Below, in pieces: positions 6,442-9,098 of a stretch of 9,098 bases of DNA. The notes under the pieces are model-generated. The model made no database searches. It was not told where the DNA came from and saw only the letters and a list, made by a program, of their open reading frames with translations. Within the stretch, counting starts at the first letter, position 1. Each line of letters starts with the position of its first letter. Made by a program: the position numbers and the translations under genes. This DNA comes from Methanosarcina baikalica (GTDB lineage Archaea; Halobacteriota; Methanosarcinia; Methanosarcinales; Methanosarcinaceae). The stretch lies in assembly GCF_031461075.1 (NCBI RefSeq), contig NZ_JAVKPK010000101.1, forward strand, positions 1 through 9,098. Direction: 5' to 3'.

Positions 6442-7257
6442 ATTAGAGAACGCGGCATGTCCGGAGAAAATCTATGGGAAGACTTTTTTAAGCCAGATCT
6501 TGTCCAGGCAACATACTTACATCTTAAAACACAGCATGCCAATCTGGGAATTGCGCTCGGGTGTTGTGGAGGACCATCCCAACTGATTGGAAAAACTGAC
6601 TATGCCAATCAGATAACAGCGCAACTTGAGCAGGACATAAAGTGTCTGGGCGCGTCCGAAATTATTGTGGCTTGCCCGTACTGTTACAAACGTCTTTCTG
6701 AACGATTGACTGATCTCAAGCCAGTCTCTCTTTATATGGTGCTATCTGAAGCTGGTGCCAAATTTCCAGAAAAGGGAAACAGTACCTACTCTATTCATGA
6801 CCCCTGCTCTGCACGCGGTCAACCGGAAATTCAGGACGCTGTACGCTCTTTGATTTCGAAAGCAGGATATACAATTGATGAACAGCCTCACACGCGGGAT
6901 AATACCCACTGCTGTGGAATGGGTGGAATGGTGTTTCTAGTGAATGCAGATGTAGGTGCAGCAAAAACAGAGAGGACAGTACGAGAATCTCTGCACGATC
7001 TGGTTACCTATTGTGCAACCTGCCGTGATATATTCTCCGGTCAGGGAAAGAAATGTATCCATTTGCTTGATCTATTATTCAACAAAAATGCGGCTGAACA
7101 GGCAGCAAAAGTTCCCAATGCTCCGGAAGTTGCAACGAGAAATCTGAAAGTTTTGAACCGCTGGGTAAGGGGTTTAGCGAAGGAAATAAAGCATGAGTCA
7201 GTTTTGAATCCATGGCCAGGGAATTTAACGGAGGAAATAAAACATGAGTCTAAATAA
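6415..7257 (+). CDS. CCG-domain (HdrB-like) iron-sulfur protein
   Basis: The 280-residue product (numbered from ATG 6415) has two cysteine-rich CCG modules, as in heterodisulfide reductase HdrB/HdrD, GlpC and LldE, which bind iron-sulfur clusters in thiol/disulfide and electron-transfer chemistry. Module 1 shows C50-C51 (GCCGGPS), 35 residues, then C87-x2-C90 (CPYC); the leading Cys expected 31-39 residues before the CC pair is absent. Module 2 is complete: C131 (HDPC), 34 residues, C166-C167 (HCCGMGG), 32 residues, C200-x2-C203 (CATC). The start is ambiguous. ATGs at 6415 and 6436 both have GGAG eight bases upstream, 6457 has none, and TTG 6391 lies before the predicted transcript end. The last 34 residues are a 17-residue tandem repeat (VLNxW...EIKHES) outside the CCG fold. 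It overlaps the membrane-protein gene by 14 bases, so the two are coupled. Partner and substrate are unknown; an electron-transfer role is inferred. Confidence 0.85.
   Translation: MKHGALNMKIRERGMSGENLWEDFFKPDLVQATYLHLKTQHANLGIALGCCGGPSQLIGKTDYANQITAQLEQDIKCLGASEIIVACPYCYKRLSERLTDLKPVSLYMVLSEAGAKFPEKGNSTYSIHDPCSARGQPEIQDAVRSLISKAGYTIDEQPHTRDNTHCCGMGGMVFLVNADVGAAKTERTVRESLHDLVTYCATCRDIFSGQGKKCIHLLDLLFNKNAAEQAAKVPNAPEVATRNLKVLNRWVRGLAKEIKHESVLNPWPGNLTEEIKHESK
7149..7250 (+). repeat. 51-bp tandem repeat across the gene junction
   Basis: Units 7149-7199 and 7200-7250 are identical at 40 of 51 positions and in frame with the CCG gene, encoding two 17-residue copies ending in EIKHES. Each carries a purine-rich ribosome binding site followed by AAATAAA and ATGAGTC. 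The second ATG (7244) starts the membrane protein. The first (7193) is in the same frame but stops after four codons, so it looks like a dead duplicate of the start site. Confidence 0.8.
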
Positions 7258-8179
7258 CCAACCTGTGCGTGGAATCATCCCTGTCCTTTGTGTAATTATC
7301 TCATCAATAATCTTTATTGAAATTGGCCAGGGTACCTTTGGAATTAATCCGGATATGCTCAGTGTGTATGCCCTATTCTTTGTCTGGACTGCATTCATAG
7401 TTTCGCTCGCTGGAGACTGGCCATTGGCGAAGATAAGGCAGCCTTTGCGAGGGATTTCTTATCTGGCGATCTGTCTGGTGATTGGGATACTGCATCCATT
7501 GGTGATTTCATGGCTTGGATATGGACCTGAAACCTATTGGCCACTGATATCGAATCTTTTCCTTGGAATTGGAATCATTATCGCCTTTGAGAATCCTCTT
7601 GTTAATGGTTTTTCCCAACCGAAAGCTGTCTTTTTCAACGTTCTCTTCTGTTATGTTTTTGCCATAATCCTTATGGTGGGATATGGCTTTGTTCCATCTA
7701 TCTGGTTCGCGATGTTCGTTTATTACTTCTTTTGGGTAGAGAAGTGGCCACTGCAACAGATCGCCCAGCCGGTGAAGGGAATTTTGGCTTTTACAGTGTT
7801 AGGATTCTTAAGTTTGATCTTCTGGCAGGCCTACAGCCTGGCAGGTACTAATTTTTTTAAACCCGAGGGAGGGCTCTTCTTTGTCCTCTTTGTGTGGTGG
7901 CTCGTTATGTTCTCATGGAATATGGAGACGTGGCCGTCTCAGAAGGTTGCTCAGCCGGTAAAAGGGATTATCGGCCTCATGATATCTCTGGTTCTGACAG
8001 GCCTATCATATATCATAATCTTGAAGGTTTCTGGGATAGATCCGGGCACCGCCGGAAGTATAGTTTGGATCTTTATTTCCTGGCTCTATACATGGGATAT
8101 TGTCCTTGCCAAATGGCCAGCAGATCAAAGTTCAGGACTGAATCAGAGCTCAGAGCTGACAGAGCTTACCACAGCATAA
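7244..8179 (+). CDS. Polytopic membrane protein of five two-helix repeats
   Basis: I do not recognise the family. The 311-residue protein is almost wholly hydrophobic, with about ten predicted membrane helices and no separate signal peptide. It is built from five tandem units of about 50-62 residues, each starting with Q-P-(V/L)-(K/R)-G-I or a variant (QP at 6, 66, 125, 175 and 237). Each unit runs through two hydrophobic segments; all but the third boundary close with W-P-x3-(I/V) (WP at 59, 168, 230 and 291). The basic WP...QP linkers suggest all repeat junctions are cytoplasmic. Only one His (H84) and no Cys pair is present in the helices, so it is not a cytochrome b like HdrE or an iron-sulfur carrier. 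GGAGG (7230-7234), nine bases upstream, supports the start. The 14-base overlap with the CCG gene suggests the products work together, perhaps with the membrane protein as an anchor or transporter; this is inference. Confidence 0.75.
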   Translation: MSLNNQPVRGIIPVLCVIISSIIFIEIGQGTFGINPDMLSVYALFFVWTAFIVSLAGDWPLAKIRQPLRGISYLAICLVIGILHPLVISWLGYGPETYWPLISNLFLGIGIIIAFENPLVNGFSQPKAVFFNVLFCYVFAIILMVGYGFVPSIWFAMFVYYFFWVEKWPLQQIAQPVKGILAFTVLGFLSLIFWQAYSLAGTNFFKPEGGLFFVLFVWWLVMFSWNMETWPSQKVAQPVKGIIGLMISLVLTGLSYIIILKVSGIDPGTAGSIVWIFISWLYTWDIVLAKWPADQSSGLNQSSELTELTTA

Positions 8180-8187
8180 ATGGGTTT

Positions 8188-8252
8188 GCCTCCTTCGGAG
8201 GCCCCAAAATCTTCTAAAATCAGGATTTCTCTATTTTAGATTCTACAGAATC
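8188..8252 (+). terminator. Stem-loop cluster after the membrane-protein gene
   Basis: Three inverted repeats follow the stop codon. GCCTCC-TTC-GGAGGC (8188-8202) is a strong GC hairpin. TCTAAAAT (8213-8220) pairs with ATTTTAGA (8233-8240). GATTCT-AC-AGAATC (8239-8252) overlaps the latter, so the two cannot form together. With the T-rich stretch around 8226-8237 this is a likely transcription end or 3'-UTR structure. The remaining bases to 8426 are AT-rich and show no gene. Confidence 0.6.
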
Positions 8253-8426
8253 TCAAAATACAAAAACTAATATCATTAAGCTAATATCTGTTTCAATGAA
8301 ACTTACGAACTTGAGTGAAAGATCCATTTATGAGTAATAAAATATGATATGTTGAAGTTCTACAGACGCATGCTTTCTGACGCTGGTTTATTAGTTCAAT
8401 TGTGTAAATATTTCAGTTAAATTAAG

Positions 8427-8813
8427 TTAGTTTGGTTCAGCAATTTTTCTTATTACATCCAGCATCCCATCAGATTTAAGAGGTTTTACTATAAAACCCA
8501 TGGTGCCTATTTTCATTGACTCCGTTATCAGGGCCTGCTGCCCAAAAGAAGAACACATTACCATTTTTGCGTCAGGATCCATAACAAGAAGTTTTTTCAG
8601 TGCCTCTTTCTCATCCATATCCGATGTAATTACATCTATAGCAGGTGTAATAATATCCATTAAAACAAGATCCGGTTTTATCTCCAGGTATGTTTGAATT
8701 GCTTCCTCTCCGTCAGCCATTTCAGCAACTACTTCATGTCCATGCTTCAATAGAGTATCTTTGATTACCATTCGCATAAATTCGGCATCGTCTACGATCA
8801 TAACTCTTGCCAT
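8427..8813 (-). CDS. CheY-like response regulator, receiver domain only
   Basis: This 128-residue protein is a stand-alone receiver domain with no output domain, acting by phosphorylation-dependent protein contact. Conserved residues are D8-D9 (acid pocket), D53 (phospho-acceptor, DLVLMD), S88-S89 in the switch strand MVMCSS, and K110-P111 (IVKPLKSDG). After D53 the chain reads IITPAIDVITSDMDEKEAL, where CheY proteins usually have about seven fewer residues (the form DITMPxMDGKEAL). The extra part looks like a tandem duplication (DIITPAI, then DVITSDM), and the usual MDG glycine is Glu. The insertion touches the beta3-alpha3 loop next to the phosphorylation site and may change phosphotransfer or partner choice. 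GAAGG (8821-8825 on the minus strand) supports the start. No histidine kinase or other chemotaxis gene is in the window, so its kinase is unknown. Confidence 0.92.
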   Translation of the reverse strand: MARVMIVDDAEFMRMVIKDTLLKHGHEVVAEMADGEEAIQTYLEIKPDLVLMDIITPAIDVITSDMDEKEALKKLLVMDPDAKMVMCSSFGQQALITESMKIGTMGFIVKPLKSDGMLDVIRKIAEPN

Positions 8814-8850
8814 TTATTTGCCTTCTTTTTTATATTTCTTAAAAGAACTG

Positions 8851-8860
8851 TAATATTATA
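8851..8860 (-). promoter_or_regulatory. Possible TATA box of the cheY-like gene
   Basis: On the minus strand this reads TATAATATTA. Initiation about 25 bases downstream would leave a short leader that still contains the GAAGG ribosome binding site. A second AT-rich match (AAATATAAAA, 8827-8836) lies too close to the start for that arrangement. The region is generally AT-rich, so the call is tentative. Confidence 0.3.
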
Positions 8861-8872
8861 TGATTTTCACTC

Positions 8873-8994
8873 ATATTTTTTGGTTGAATACCCCCACTAC
8901 TTGCTTGTGGATGGCAACTTTCCAATAAATCAACGGAACTTAACTATTTTATATTTTTTGGTCCGTGTTACGGAAAAGTGCATCCGCTACTTGC
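8873..8994. repeat. Imperfect direct repeat upstream of the cheY-like gene
   Basis: ATATTTTTTGGT occurs at 8873-8884 and 8951-8962, each followed by CTACTTGC (8897-8904 and 8987-8994). The second copy is longer because it carries a small hairpin, TCCGT-GTT-ACGGA (8962-8974). This may be a local duplication or a remnant of a mobile element; no gene is seen between 8814 and 9043. Confidence 0.35.
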
Positions 8995-9043
8995 AACATG
9001 TTATACCAGTCCAATTTAATTTTAATTTAAAATGAATTGATAG

Positions 9044-9097
9044 TTACCAACCGCGTTCCTGCAAGGCTTCTCCTGTAGGGATCATGTCTGCACTGAT
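9044..9097 (-). CDS. C-terminal end of a minus-strand gene, cut by the right edge
   Basis: Read on the minus strand from the edge, this frame gives ISADMIPTGEALQERGW followed by TAA (9044-9046). The composition is protein-like, and downstream of the stop (toward 8814) the sequence becomes AT-rich and non-coding, which fits the end of a real gene. Another frame on this strand is also open here, so the choice rests on residue content. With only 17 residues visible the product cannot be named. Confidence 0.4.
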   Translation of the reverse strand: MSADMIPTGEALQERGW

Positions 9098-9098
9098 A

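Noticed and set aside
7508..7756. Antisense and alternate-frame ORFs inside the large genes, such as this one and 3863-4096, 4154-4435, 5028-5243, 5580-5807, 7894-8217 and 8500-8697
   Set aside because: All lie within well-supported genes, have low-complexity or unnatural residue content, and lack ribosome binding sites.
2022..8813. In-frame amber (pyrrolysine) codons
   Set aside because: All complete genes end in TAA or TGA with full-length products; none needs a UAG to be read through.

Overview
The window looks like a chromosomal stretch of a methanogenic archaeon, most likely a Methanosarcina or a close relative. Supporting signs are an AT-rich TATA-type promoter upstream of the main operon, Shine-Dalgarno starts, spacious AT-rich intergenic regions, a CCG-domain protein of the HdrB type, a CheY of the kind I associate with Methanosarcina, and a short inverted-repeat insertion with a target duplication. 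The genus call is inference from sequence style; no rRNA or other marker gene is present.

Layout from left to right. (1) 1-1644 holds an AT-rich unrecognised gene, probably cut by the left edge. (2) 1645-2021 is non-coding and carries a MITE-like element (1789-1906) with 12-bp perfect terminal repeats and a 5-bp target duplication, plus a second, weaker inverted repeat. (3) 2022-2999 (minus) encodes an Old Yellow Enzyme family flavin oxidoreductase with a C-terminal cysteine cluster. (4) Divergent from it, behind a 267-bp regulatory region with a perfect 8+8 bp dyad, a TATA box and a 20-codon leader ORF, lie two nitrogenase component-1-like genes: a NifD-like subunit (3267-4811) and a NifK-like subunit (4825-6174). 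(5) A second transcription unit with its own TATA box encodes a CCG-domain (HdrB-like) iron-sulfur protein (6415-7257), overlapped by a polytopic membrane protein built from five two-helix repeats (7244-8179). (6) Stem-loops follow at 8188-8252. (7) A CheY-like receiver with a small insertion beside its phosphorylation site is on the minus strand (8427-8813), and the last few codons of another minus-strand gene are at the right edge.

The centre of interest is the D/K pair. Both subunits keep the three P-cluster-type cysteines. The D subunit also keeps the Cys and His that in NifD hold the M-cluster (positions 275 and 457 here). That separates it from CfbD, ChlN and BchN, which lack those ligands, and suggests an enzyme carrying a NifB-derived cofactor. 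It does not look like a standard N2-fixing NifDK: the GGLRPR loop is not conserved, the His195 region differs, and no nifH, E, N or B lies nearby. The most economical reading is an uncharacterised group IV nitrogenase-like reductase, possibly of the methylthio-alkane reductase type. The flavin oxidoreductase, CCG protein and repeat membrane protein are candidate partners by proximity only.
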